Part shown: in pieces, positions 33,731 to 45,256 of the stretch
How positions within the stretch are numbered: position 1 is the first letter of the stretch
Layout of the letters: each line of letters opens with the position of its first letter
NCBI GenBank assembly: GCA_003999685.1
Contig: CP021230.1
Coordinates: forward strand, 1,116,001-1,180,000
DNA: 64,000 nt
Direction: 5' to 3'
Source: Taiwanofungus camphoratus
Taxonomy: Eukaryota; Basidiomycota; Agaricomycetes; Polyporales; Taiwanofungaceae
Made by a program: the position numbers and the translations under genes
The notes under the pieces: generated by a model
The model's input: the letters and a program-made list of their open reading frames with translations, nothing else
Database searches by the model: none
Told to the model about the DNA's origin: nothing

Positions 33731-36700
33731 GTGCCTCGGCTGTTCCTACTGCATTGATGGTCTTGTTGCAAGGAACCAGGACTATCCCTTTGGACAGTTC
33801 TCAGTCCACCACTACCATTAGTGCGTCAGATCCATGCGATTCAGGTAGGTCTGTGATGAAGTTGACTGAGATGTGTGAGAACGGTCTGGAGTTCGGTTCC
33901 GTTGGGATGGGTTGCATTGGTGGTCGTGTTGGATGCGTGTTGACCTTATTCTCCTGGTATTTGGCGCAGCCTTTCACGTAGTTTTCGATAAACGTGGTCA
34001 TGCCATCCCAGAACCAGTCCCTTCTGGTGATGGCAAACGTTCTCTGTGCTCCTGGATGGGCCATAGCTGGGGTGTCATGGCAAAGTCGAATAACTTCTCT
34101 GCGCAAGTCGTCACTAGAAGGTACGTAGATTCGATTTTTGTACAGAATCAATCCATCCTGCACATCCCAATCGGCCAATGTTGTGTGCACAAATCCAGTG
34201 TCCTTGAATGGTGGTACTTTCGCCCGTTTTAAAGCGTCAATTGTCTTGATGACCATGCTGTCACGACTTCGGTGTTGCTGGATGCGCTCGATGAGGTCAA
34301 CATTAACTGCCTTTGCAAACAGTGTTTCTGGTAAGAGGATAATGTCCTCATTGTCCCTCTCACCCCCTGGATGTCCTGGTCTACGTGATAGGGCGTCCGC
34401 CACTACAAGTTGTTTACCCTTTCAATTCTCCAGTAGTAAGTTGAACTGCGATAGCAGCAGTTGCCATCGTGCCTGGCGTCGTGTTAGCCGTTGGGCTTCT
34501 CTGAAGTATGTCAGGTTCTTGTGGTCCGTTATAACTGTGACTGGGTGTTTTGCGCCCTCCAGGTGGTGACGCCATTCCTCAAGTGCTTGTACGATTGCCA
34601 GTAGTTCTCTATCATAGATCTGATAGTTCCGTTCTGCTTCCTTCAGCGATTTTGAAAGGAATGCCACCGGATGAAGTTTCCCATCAGGGCCCTCCTGTTG
34701 CAGTACTGCACCTGTTGCAACCAGTGAGGCATCGGCCTCGATTACAAATGGTTTCTCAGAGTCGGGCATGGTGAGTACTGGGGCCTCACAGAAACGGCAT
34801 TTAAGTGCCTCGAAGGCTGCCTGGCACTTGTTCGACCAGTTCCAAGCTACCCCCTTCTTCTTAAGTGCATTCAGGGGGTGGGCGATGTCCGAGAATCCGC
34901 GTATAAACCGTCGATAGTAATTGGCGAGGCCCAGGAATCATTCCACATCCTTGACTTTGGTCGGTATGGGCCATTCATCGATGCCCTGCAGCTTGCCAGT
35001 GTCCATATGGATGTGTCCCGGTGTGATGGTCATTCCCAGAAACTCAACTTCTTGTACATCGAAGGCACACTTTTCCGGTTTCACAAAGAGGTCCATCTCC
35101 TGCAAGCGTTGCAGTACCCAGCGTGTCCGTTCTCGGTGGATGGTAGCATCATCGGAGTAGATCAGGATGTCGTCCATGTAAATGGCTAACCATCCTTCTG
35201 CGAGCATGTCTTGAAACCCATCATTCATAAGCCGCTGGAAGGTGGCCGGGGCATTGCACATGCCAAAGAACATTACTGTTGGTTCAACTAGCTTCTTGGT
35301 TCCGTGGTGATTCACCATGAACGCTCCCTTCCACTGGTCGCCCTCCCTGATGCGTACATTGTTGTAGCCATTCCGGAGGTCCAGCTTCGTGAATATGGTT
35401 GCCTTTTGCAGGTTGTCGATGAGCTCTCCAATGAGTGGAAGTGGGTATGCATCTCTTACTGTGCTGTTGTTGAGGTATCGGTAATCCTGACAGGGCCTGA
35501 GTGTACCATCCTTTTTTGCCACAAAGAATGCTGGGGAGGCCATGGGTGACTTCGAGTCCCGTAGATATCCTTTCGCCAGGTTCTCGTCAAGGAACTTGTC
35601 CATCTCCGCTTGTTCTGCTAGGGACAATGCAATTACCCCGCACTTCCTAGGTACAAAGTTAGGCTTTGTCTCCACAGCGTGGTCCCATGGTCTTGAATCA
35701 GGGAATCGAGCAGCGGCCGCCTTTTCAAAGCGGTCCCGGTAGTCGAGCAAGTACTCAGGCACCAGGTCTTCAATTTGTGGCCTCTCCTCAGGGGGTGTCA
35801 GTGGTGCGCTTGTCTGCCTGGCGGTGGCTATGAACCGTCTTGAGCCCTTTACATGGCTGTTCCCATCTAACAATGGTTGAGACTTCTTGGGTGGCTGCAG
35901 CAGGCCCATTTCATTGAATAGGGGTTCTGGTTGATCGTTGAACATGCCTAAGACCCCTTCTCCCCTTGTATAAGCACATAGGATGGTTTCTAGCTCGTCA
36001 TCATCCTCGTGTGCAGAGGCTCAGCACAATGGGATGCCGTCTGTGGTAGACTGGTCCATGATCCAAGCATAGTACCCCTGCCATTCCTTAATCCTGTCCG
36101 GGTCAACCGTGAGGGTCCCTTTCGGCCAATCGATCTGCGGGTTGACTTGAATCAATCAAGGGTTGTCCAGCACTACTTTGAGGTCCCCGATGTCCGATAC
36201 ATAGAAGTTTGTGGGTATGTCATACCCTTCAAGCTGTATGCTCCCTTCAACTCAATGGGTAATTGGTCCACCCCTGTTGGGGGTCCCATCAATGGTCGTA
36301 CTTCGTACCTTCCGAGGTAGCGGTCGTGTGGGCAGTCCCCACCGTTCCACAAGATCAGGGTGTATGAGGTTGGCATCGGCCCCACTATCAATTAGTGGTC
36401 TCACAGCGATGGCCTTTTTCCCGGAAACGACATAACCTTCTACATACAGAGTGGTTCCTTTCTGATATCCTGTGATTGTGGCCCCCATTGAGATGGTCGG
36501 GTCCTTACTGGTCTTTGGCCTGTCCAAGTTTCTTTGCGCAGGTTTCCCTGTGCCTTCAGCCATTGATTCTCCTCCTGGGGCATCAGTGAAGTGTTTAAAA
36601 TGAGGGAATCGTTTCTGTTCAATGGACTCTACTGTGGACGTTCCTAAGGATTCCTCCGTTTCTTCACTGCTCCAGTAGTCTGCTGGTGGGACCGGATATG

Positions 36701-37418
36701 GCTGGGTTTCCTCCAAGGCAAAGTCATCTGAGTTTGACAATTGGTGCAGTTCCAGTTCCCTGTCTCTCCCGGCATCATTGGACGGTTGCAAAAGTCTGGG
36801 TTCGCTTTTGTGTGGATTATTGTGTTCATTGTCAGCTTCCCCTAGGGCCACGTCTCTGTGTCCTTCCTTTCTGATTTTCCTGGGCTCCGGGCATGCCTTG
36901 ACCAAGTGTCCTGGCTTCCTGCATCGGTAGCAGCTCCTCTTCTTCCAGTGATAAGGTGTCAGAGCTGCATTGGGGTGGTTGTGTCGGTGTCCTCGCCTGG
37001 AGCCTGTGCCTTTCTGCCCCTGTTCGAGGGCTTCGGTGGAGGGCTGAGAAAGTCTAAGGTCGTTGTCGCTTGGGGTAAGCGGTCCATCCCAGGGGATCCC
37101 TAGGGCTGCTTCTTCTGTTGTTTCTGGTCGGGGTATGTGGTCTTCCTCCCTTCCTTCCTTCAATTTTCTTCACCAGGTGATAGCTCTCCAGACTATCACC
37201 AGGAACTTCTTCATCTTTCCGATGTTTCCTATCCTTTTAACTCAACACTGATGGTACGCACTTGTAGTCAAGTGATCCTCCTGCCAGTTCTTTCCAATAG
37301 AGACACTGGTCTTACCCAATCCTTCCTATGAGGACGTTGGTGAGGGTCCGGTTTCTTCTGCTTGTTCGCGTTCTAATTCGCTATCCTGAGATAGAGTTTG
37401 TAGGGAATCTTGTCCTAA

Positions 37419-37989
37419 TGTTACGGAGAGTCTACGCCCGTAGGTGACTACTGTGATGGGGAGTCGTTGAGTAGTCAGGCGTGAAGTGTAAATGAGGAGT
37501 CAGCCTGGCTGACGACGAGTACACGTCTAAGTCTTCAACCACTAGCCCAACGGTCTCGAGAGAGTTGCGGGCTAAGTCACAGCCTAAGTCCTAGTGTAGT
37601 CACAAGGATATAGATGGTCTAAGGTGACCCGTTGAATAGATGAAGGTATAGGGGCCTAAGCCCAGTCGTAAAGTACAAATGGTAATAATGGCACCAAAGT
37701 ACACAGTGTAACTAAGGAGGACAAGATTGGGGTGCTCCGCAGTGAGCCAACCCTTTAAGTACTATGGTGGGTTTAGGGCAAGCCAGCCCTCACTCCCATG
37801 GGTACCAGCATCTAAGTGTCCATAAGTCAGAGGCCCGAGTGGTCCCTTCTGAGGAACAGTCCATAACTAAGTGGGTGACGGTCAGCCCGTCAGGAATAAT
37901 GGTGATAATTGTAAGTATACATGACCCACTAGTCCGGTATAGTGAAGAGAAATGAAAATGTATGTTCGCACCATTACCGCCTTGTAACA
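37419..37989 (-). repeat. 5' LTR of E1 (minus-strand sense)
   Basis: 571 bp, TGTTACGGAG to CTTGTAACA on the plus strand, followed by CCTTC (37990-37994). Confidence 0.9.
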
Positions 37990-38318
37990 CCTTCATTGTC
38001 CTCTATTATACACCTTGAAACTCCTCTATTACTTTTTATATGACTCTCTCTTCTCCAATATCATTTTAAAGTTCTTAAGTTTCTGAAGTCTTTTAGATTA
38101 TTTTAGCTCTGAAGATTCTAGTATATTTGAGCTAACTTTTTCGACAATTGCTATATTCAGTGCTCTTCCTCTTTTATTTTCACATTACATATTATCTCCT
38201 ACACATTTTCTATACTTCTATTCTTCTATAATATCATCCTAAACATTCACACACTCCAAAGTCTTAAAATATCATACAGTGCTTGTATCTGAGCTTGACA
38301 GATTATGTCATTTATCAA

Positions 38319-39162
38319 TGCACCCAGTACACTCAGCATGCTCACTATAAAGAGCACACTCACAATATTGCCATTGGATATCCTGACACTTTTCAGTGAC
38401 AGCACAGTCAATATGGCATCCTTGTTGATGTCATTCTATATTAGTGAACTGTCTGAGTCTCAAAGAGGTGAAAAAGAAGATAAGATAGAAGTGGTGGATT
38501 TTATAGGCTTGCCCTGATGGCAAATGAGAGCAGACTGATCAGCATGGTCTTTTTATAGTTGGTTGTTGAGTGAGATGGGCTCTTATAGTGTATCATTATT
38601 GTTTTGTGTTAATTTGATATTATCATTGTATACAAAAGAATTTAACTGTTGTCATATTCTCTAATTTCAATTAAGTGACCTTCAAGGTGTCTATACTCAT
38701 TACAACCACAAGCCTTCCTTTAGAGGTTTGAAACCTTGATAATTGGATATACAAAGTGTTTACAATAATATTCTAAGGCTATAATCAAAGATCTCAACTG
38801 AACACATCACAGTTTATGGAAATGTTACTGTATATTCAGCTTCCAATTGAATACTGTTCATAACTTGTCAATTATGAGAGAAAGCCTTAGATATGGAGGA
38901 TCCTCAAAAGCCCAGCAATGATTGTTAATCTAATACAAAACAGTGAGCTTCAGCTGTTCATAAAGTTTGTAAAATGCATGATCAACACACTACTTGTCTT
39001 CTGTATGATATGTAAATGTGTTGCTTGTGGTACATCTACAATGCCTGTAGACATCACTACATATGTTCCAAAAGGAGCCAGGTCCAATATTGCTGATCAT
39101 AACACTATCAGTCAAAACAAAAATTGAAAACAGCAATACTCAAAATGAAAACCTGTTTCAGT
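38319..39162. other. AT-rich, CpG-poor DNA of unknown origin
   Basis: 844 bp with no recognisable gene. Short open frames here have no family resemblance that I can see. It is probably old transposon or intergenic sequence. Confidence 0.5.
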
Positions 39163-39932
39163 TGATACAAGCTGGTATCAACAACCAAAAAGCCTCGAAC
39201 GTAAGGGCCTGACTACAAGATAGAGTAGTGAGGACTTAAGAACAATCCATTGTCTGTATGCATGAAGTTGATGTAGTCATTGAGCGAGTACTTAGGTACA
39301 AAGTGAGAGGTCGCAAGATACAAGTATTGGATTGCTAAAATCCTGCTAACCAGATTGAACTTAAGGTCTGATCTACAAAGTACAGGGCCTTATATATATA
39401 CATATTCTCCTCTGCACACGGACCATGGCATGTGATCTAAGAAGCAGCATGAGTAAGCATAAGTAAGATGATATGAGTCATTGGGCCATATTAGCAATAC
39501 ATATGTGTAAGACAAAATGTGTGAGCAGGGCCCAATATGAGTCAGTGTCCATAAGTGAGCAAGATCCATCCGAGGCCTGTACAAGAAGCAGCCATGAGTT
39601 AATGGACTGTGCAATGATGAGCACAGACAATGGCCAAATCAAAAAAAGGACGACACTAGCAGAATTCGAACCTGCATCCTCTCAACTGGCCTTCCGATGC
39701 TTTAGACCATTAAGCTATAGTGCTGGTCAAACCTAACACTTGTTAGGTGAATGTGGGTACAAACCACTGAAGGCTTCAAACTCTCTCTGGGTACAAACCA
39801 CTAAAGGCTTCAAACTCCCCAGTCTTATCAGTAAAAAAGCTGGACCTACCCAAGGCCTGTTCAGTAAGTGAAAGGTCATAGAACTGATCCGAGGTTCAAC
39901 TGATAAGATATGAGAGAAAAGAAATTGTATCA
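39163..39932 (-). mobile_element. Decayed G-type LTR with a 216-bp insertion
   Basis: It starts TGATACAAGCTGG and ends AAATTGTATCA like the G LTR. At 770 bp it is 216 bp longer than the 554-bp LTR; the excess corresponds to about 39617-39838, which holds the tRNA-like sequence and one arm of a small inverted repeat. 39933 to about 39988 continues as the G internal 3' end (compare 17540-17600). Most CpG sites are lost. Confidence 0.75.
39651..39724 (-). pseudogene. tRNA-like sequence
   Basis: On the minus strand the 74 nt show an A box (TAGCTTAATGG), a B box (GGTTCGAATTC), a D stem (GCTT/AAGC), a five-pair T stem with loop TTCGAAT, and an acceptor stem with six of seven pairs. I could not form a convincing anticodon stem, so I do not name an amino acid and treat it as a tRNA-derived relic, perhaps the head of a SINE. 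Confidence 0.45.
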
Positions 39933-40101
39933 TTACCCCTCTACTTAAGATTAAATGCCTGGTCAATCCCTAAATCCTTATGGGGCAATACATTGATAAG
40001 ACTGGAGAGTTTGAAGCCTTTAGTTGTTTGTACCCAGGGGGAGTTTGAAGCCTTCAGTGGTTTGTACCCACATCCACCTAACAAGTGTTAGGTTTGACCA
40101 G
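39722..40101. repeat. Small inverted repeat next to the tRNA-like sequence
   Basis: About 113 bp at 39722-39835 matches the reverse complement of 39990-40101 with few differences. Each arm contains a directly repeated unit (GGGTACAAACCACTGAAGG, then TTCAAACTC) in two copies. The spacer is G LTR and internal sequence, so this looks like two insertions of one short element in opposite orientation. Confidence 0.7.
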
Positions 40102-41279
40102 TGATAGGCGCCAGGCCCTTCTAGGCCCTGCGGAGTGCCCTCACTTGACTCTAGGATCTTAGTCATGGCTTTGACGCCACTCAACATGTCCGATACCACC
40201 CAAAAAGCCATCACGAGACTCTCTAATAGCTTCAAATCATACCACAGCCACTCCACCAATTCTGGTCCGATGTTCCAGCGCACAGTTCTCTCTACGCACA
40301 ATGCGCCACACACAGTCGCCACTCAAGGTCCTCGCACATGACCGGTCTCACCACTTCGATATCGCTCGATCTGCTACGATGTGCCACTCAATGTGCTCAA
40401 TAACGCTATGGCCACAGGTTTTGTCTTAGTCCATGTATGTTTCTTTATCTCAGCCTTGCTAGTGACATCAGGATAGTAGCCACTCTCTCTACGAGCTACT
40501 CCGTAGTATGCAAGTAGTTAGGATGTCACTTGTACTACACCACTCCTGATGCACCTTACATTATAGTAAAGTAGTATAAACATGATGTACGACGTCTCGA
40601 ATCAACAGAGAAGTTTTCCCTCATTCTGCAGAGTTCAAGAAGAGCACCTTCGATACAGTCTCCTACTGCGTTCTACAGCGTCTTTCCGTCTTCAATTACA
40701 TTCAAAGAGTTGCATCTACAATCCACCTTTTACAGTCTCTTAAAGGGTTGCGTCTCGTTCATCTTCAACTTCCGTTGAAGGGTTGCGCTCAGTCTTACAT
40801 CCACCTTCGAGTCATATCAAAGGGTTGCGCTAAACATCTCATCTCTAACCCAAGTCCACCTTCTACAGTAATTGAAGGGCTGCGTATCAGCTAAGTCCTC
40901 CCGTTTAGCCTCCCCTTAGTACAGTATTGCATAGTAGCCCATCAAAGCTACATCGAGCAGTCATGACACACGTTGTAGGTCATTAAAGACCTTTGTAGAC
41001 ATCTCTTGACCCATTTGAGACTGGAAACCCTTTGCTGCTGACTCTCCCCTAGCACACTAACTAGTACTATAGCCTTCCAGCTTCTCTTAGGTCATACCCA
41101 GTGGGGGTTGGAGTGTTATAGTTCGTATCAGCGGTCTCTTCTTTATCTCTTACCGCTTTGGGTTCTTGATCTTCAGTTTCTAGCACATCTTCACTCCCCA
41201 TCCCTGCACCTAACCCACTTGTAGTCCCTCCAATTTTGAACCAAGCTCCAGCCATGAATGTTTCACCTCTTATGCCATC

Positions 41280-44200
41280 CTGCGGAGACTGCTCCATGCC
41301 AACTTTTGATCCTGATCAGCCCAGAACCATTCACCAATATTTTCAGGACTTAAAATCTCTGTTTACTAGGTGCTAGATCAATGACTCTCCAGCACGGAAA
41401 TATTGGACCGTCAGATACCCTCCTATTGACACTTCTGACCTTTGAGAGTCTCTTCCAGATTACCAGGATGCAGCTAAGTCCTATGATGAGTTTAAGAAGG
41501 AAATTCAGAATTTGTATCCAGGAACTGAAAATGAGAGGATGTGGTTGATGTTGGACTTAGATCAGTTGATAGGAGAGTGAGCAAGAATAGGAATTAACAA
41601 CACTGCAGACCTGGGCAGCTTTTACCGTGAGTTCTATGCAATTACAACATATCTAATTTCAAAAAACAGATTATCGGCCATTGAGCAAAGCTGAGCTTTT
41701 GCACAAGCCTTCCAGCCTGACTTCTAGAACTGTGTCTCTAACAGGCTCCAGCTCAAGTTCTCTGACCACCTTTCTGATGATCCATACTCCCTTAAGCAGA
41801 TTCACAGTGCTGCAAAGTTCGTTTTACTCAGAACTTCGACAATGCTCACTTCTTCAGTTTTGGCTTTGGTCGCAGTAGCATCCACAGCAGCCTCAGGTGG
41901 TTCTTCACTTAAAGTTGAGGACCTCCAGGCTTTTGCTGAGATTCTCACAAAGTCGGTAACTAGTGCATTAGCCTTGGTCTTTGCAAGCCAGCATCCTTCT
42001 AGATTGGACATGCCATGTGAGCATGTTCATCCAGTGATGAGTTGTGTAGCCTCCTGGGCTCTGAATCGTGATTTTAGAAGCTTTCTAATACCCTCACAGA
42101 CCAGCCTATGACCCCTCTACAGCCTATGACAGGTGGGATAGGTCCCTATAATGTTCCTAACACCTCCTTTGTCTCCTAAACCCTTCTAACACCCTACAAA
42201 GTCCTGCAAAGTCACATGAGGTGCTACAAAGCTTCAAACGCTAGCCACAAAGTCCCTAACTCCTGCTAAGTTCACTATCGGACACTGCCGGCCCTCCCAT
42301 ATTGTTCTATTGGGTCCAGGCCCCAGCTACTACATCACTCATCCCGGGTTTAGCTAAGAAGGCTTAGCTAAGTCTCTCCAATCTCTTGTGACTGCAGACA
42401 CCTCTGATAGGCTCCGAAATGGTCCGAAGTTCCAAAGGCTGGACTTAGGAAGCCTTACGCACCCTCTGGGTCTTGATCCCATGCCATAAGGTCCTTCTAT
42501 GGTGCATCCTCTATCCATTTAGGGCATCTCCTACCTCAATTAGGACAAGTCCCACTGCTAGAAACTTTGTATGCTCTTAGCCCACTAAGACAGTTGATCA
42601 CAGCGCATGGCTGCTCTCGGATAGTCATCCCACCCTCATGGATGGACTTGGTCACCTTTCTACCGTACATAGTTTCCCTGTTTCAGTTCCTATTTAGTTT
42701 CTATCCTCCTCGTGTTCACTTCAGAGCCCATGCACTTTAGTACACATTTTGGACTTGTAAGGATCACTTCACGCAAGAATAGTTCACCTCACTCTCTTCT
42801 ATTTAGTCAGAGGTAGTTAGTTTACCATGTACAAGAGAGACCCCTCAGTGTATGCTTCTCCCTTTGGAATACAAGTTCCCTGTAGCTTCAATCTCAGAAA
42901 GTGCCATGAGTACAACCTTAGGAACGGTCCTAAGCCCCTAAGTCTCCACCCTAGCTCTGTTTCAGTATCTTTGAACTATGTCTACACTTGCGATATATCT
43001 ATGCACTACATCTATGCCCCTTAAACTGCGCACTACGATCCATGAAGTCGACGTGACTTTGCACCCTTCAATACAACCTATAGCACCTATCCGGTGGGCC
43101 TCCGCCTTAGTTATACCAAAAGGCTCACATTACGTCATCTCTACATCCCACAATATCACTACGATCCTTCTATAGCCTCCATTTCAGGTCATAGTACATT
43201 TCCTACACCCTCAAACTCTCCGACCTATGCCCCGAAGACAACAGACATCTCGGAACTTCCAGCGACCTTGTTCTCCCATCCCTACTCCAAGTATTGACTC
43301 CCTGAACCATCCAACCTCTTCTATAGGTCTCCTACACTAGTCAAATCTCGCACACCTCGCTCTAACAAACTTCAGAGCATTACGCCCTTTAGCTAACTTT
43401 AGTTGAGGACTTCGAAGCAGTCTCGTACCCTTCATCAATTAGTTGAACCCGTATTCCATTGACTTATTGCTCCCTAACTCTACACTGCCTATAAAGTCAG
43501 CTCGTGCACTTTAGCTAAAACTTCGAAGGACTTTGCAGAACTTTGAAGGACTTCGCACACTTTGGAGGGCCTTGCAAGGTCTTAGGGATCGTCTAGCACC
43601 TAGGAACAAGATCCTGTTGTGCAGGACCCTTGGCCCCTTACTCCCTCACTTACAAAAACAAGACGTACAGGTCTCCTGGTATCATACAGGTTGTGGCTCC
43701 TCTCCTCACATCCCCACAGTTCACCGCTACTACTTTTTAGCCACGTCTTGGAGCACTCCCTAGGTACCAGGGTCCCCTAAGTCATATCACCAGAGGGTCA
43801 TTATTGTCATTATTGCGAAGATACAGATTGCTGTACAAGATGCTGTAAGCATATCAAGCAGGACATCAAGGACAATAAGTGCAAATGCAATCCTGATGGA
43901 AAAGTCATCCTGCCAAATGGAAATTTCATTTTGAGGACTATTTCTGGGCGTACAATTTACAACTGAGTCTATGAGTACCATTGTCGCTCAGGCACCAGCT
44001 CTTCACCGCAGTTACTCTTTGAGATTGATAACCAACCAAGTGTCTCAGCTTTCTCATTATTGGCTGAAGACCAAATTGCAGTGTTGAAGCATGAGATTTT
44101 CCAGCTCAGGTGCAGAAGAGAAGTGTTTGATGGGGTTGCAGTGTCATCACACCAACGTCCTTCCCCTCCTAATCCTCCAGCAGTTTTTTGAAATTCACCA

Positions 44201-44780
44201 GCTTCAGATCCCCCAGTATCAGCAAACCCACAGCTGCCTGTTGCCAGTCCCTCACAGCCATCAGCCCCTGAACCAGTACAGCCAGCTCAGCCACAGATTC
44301 TTTGGCACCCTGAGACTACATTTGCTCCAGCAGCACCACCGGTGAGCAAACTGAAAAACTCAGTTTCAGCCAAAGTGTCATCCCCCAACTAGCAATCCTA
44401 TTCACCCACTGAATTATTCTATGATCATGCCCCCATCCAATTTCCAGTCCATTCTCCCTCTCCATCCATATGCTAACACTAGAGACACTACTTACGCACT
44501 GCTGAATCTTCGAAATTTTGCTACTGCACCAAAGGCCAACCCAGAGAAAGGTAAGGATCCAGCTTATAAGATGGTAGTCCCAATACATCAAGACAGGCTC
44601 ACAGAGGAGATCTTTGCTCGGTTTATGCATACCCCTACTGTGACTCTGACTCCTGAGAAACTCTTGTCTATCTCCCCTGATGTTCATGCCAAGTACTGGG
44701 AGATGGTAACCCCTCATTGTGTACCTGCTGATACTACTGCTACCAATATGGCATACATTGTTGAGGATCCATGAGGACCA
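41280..44780 (+). pseudogene. A-type gag remnant, split by a solo F LTR
   Basis: Capsid-like sequence is readable at 41300-42034 (IHQYFQDLKSLFTRC, LYPGTENERMWLMLDLDQL) with several stops. After the F LTR it resumes with a degenerate zinc knuckle (CHYCEDTDCC near 43815) and the segment shared with element A (RDTTYALLNLRNFATAPK and LTPEKLLSISPDV, about 44480-44690). It keeps the capsid and knuckle region that element A has deleted, so it helps reconstruct the family layout. 44781-45256 is further decayed sequence that I cannot assign. Confidence 0.7.
42035..43789 (+). mobile_element. Solo F-type LTR
   Basis: 1,755 bp from TGATGAGTTG to GTCATATCA, inserted in the A-type gag with CCAG on both sides (42031-42034, 43790-43793). 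Removing it and one CCAG restores an open gag reading across the junction. It shares short blocks with the C LTR (near 43605-43650 and at the end), so C and F are related families. No coding sequence. Confidence 0.75.
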
Positions 44781-45256
44781 GATGGCTCCTCCTCAGCAAT
44801 TGAAGCGATCTGAGCAGTGGAAAACTGAAGTACCACAGGTAGATCCTGAACATTTTCAGCTACTTTGTACTCCTTGGCTGCCTGATGCTCCTCCTCCTGA
44901 CCCCGGATCACTGCTGCTAACTCAGAAAACACCTCATCCGCCCACTCTAACCAGTGCACCTCAGACGCCAGCAGCAGCACCTCAATAACCTCTTCAATCT
45001 CAGTTTCAATTTGTGGGTCAGCCCGAAGTTGAGCCCCTTGTAAAATGAGGCGCCAAGTACTCTAGTCAACAGAGAATCAGCCAGAGGACATTGTCTTAGG
45101 AAAAGTAGCAGAGGAGACAGCAGATAACTGGATGAAAACCAAGAAACCAGCCCTCTTTTGATGCTGAGCAGCCTTGAGGACTGGGTCAGAATTCTGAGAT
45201 GCTCTCATGGCCATGGGAATTGACTGAGAACAGTTAAGATCTCAATAGGGAGGAGG

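Larger units (their letters stand above)
26129..37214 (-). pseudogene. E1 gag-pol polyprotein, split by E2 and by TGA stops
   Basis: Parts 37214-33736 and 27158-26129 read in one frame once E2 and its duplication are removed. They show the CCHC knuckle (CYRCRKPGHLVKAC near 36925), protease (LIDSGAD near 36385), reverse transcriptase (IYMDDILIY near 35175), RNase H, integrase and chromodomain (EYEVEAIHRHR near 26415). Comparison with E2 shows each stop is a transition: CGA to TGA at 36252, about 36018, 34938, 34422, 33801 and about 27095, and TGG to TGA near 36157. There is no frameshift. E2 entered the integrase region between the first and second catalytic aspartates. Confidence 0.9.
24841..37989 (-). 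mobile_element. Element E1: capsid-less chromodomain retrotransposon, decayed, holding E2
   Basis: LTRs at 24841-25411 and 37419-37989 (571 bp each, TGTTAC to GTAACA) are flanked by a perfect CCTTC duplication (24836-24840, 37990-37994). Removing E2 and its 5-bp duplication leaves 6,572 bp, exactly the length of E2. The two LTRs differ by several transitions. The coding frame has many TGA stops. Confidence 0.93.
16522..38318 (+). mobile_element. Old F-type LTR, split by elements G and E1
   Basis: Three pieces (16522-16985, 24058-24840, 37995 to about 38318) line up in order with the solo F LTR at 42035-43789, for example the start (TGATAAG, GACTTTGAATCAC) and the segment near 24620-24740. 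Together they sum to about the same length. CpG is almost absent, so this is one of the oldest readable layers. The right end is approximate. Confidence 0.65.
40102..45256 (+). mobile_element. Truncated, decayed A-type retrotransposon
   Basis: An A-type LTR (40102-41130, TGATAGGCGC to TTCGTATCA, 1,029 bp) is followed by gag-like sequence split by a solo F LTR. No 3' LTR is present: a C LTR begins at 45257. CpG is depleted and stops are frequent. Confidence 0.75.
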
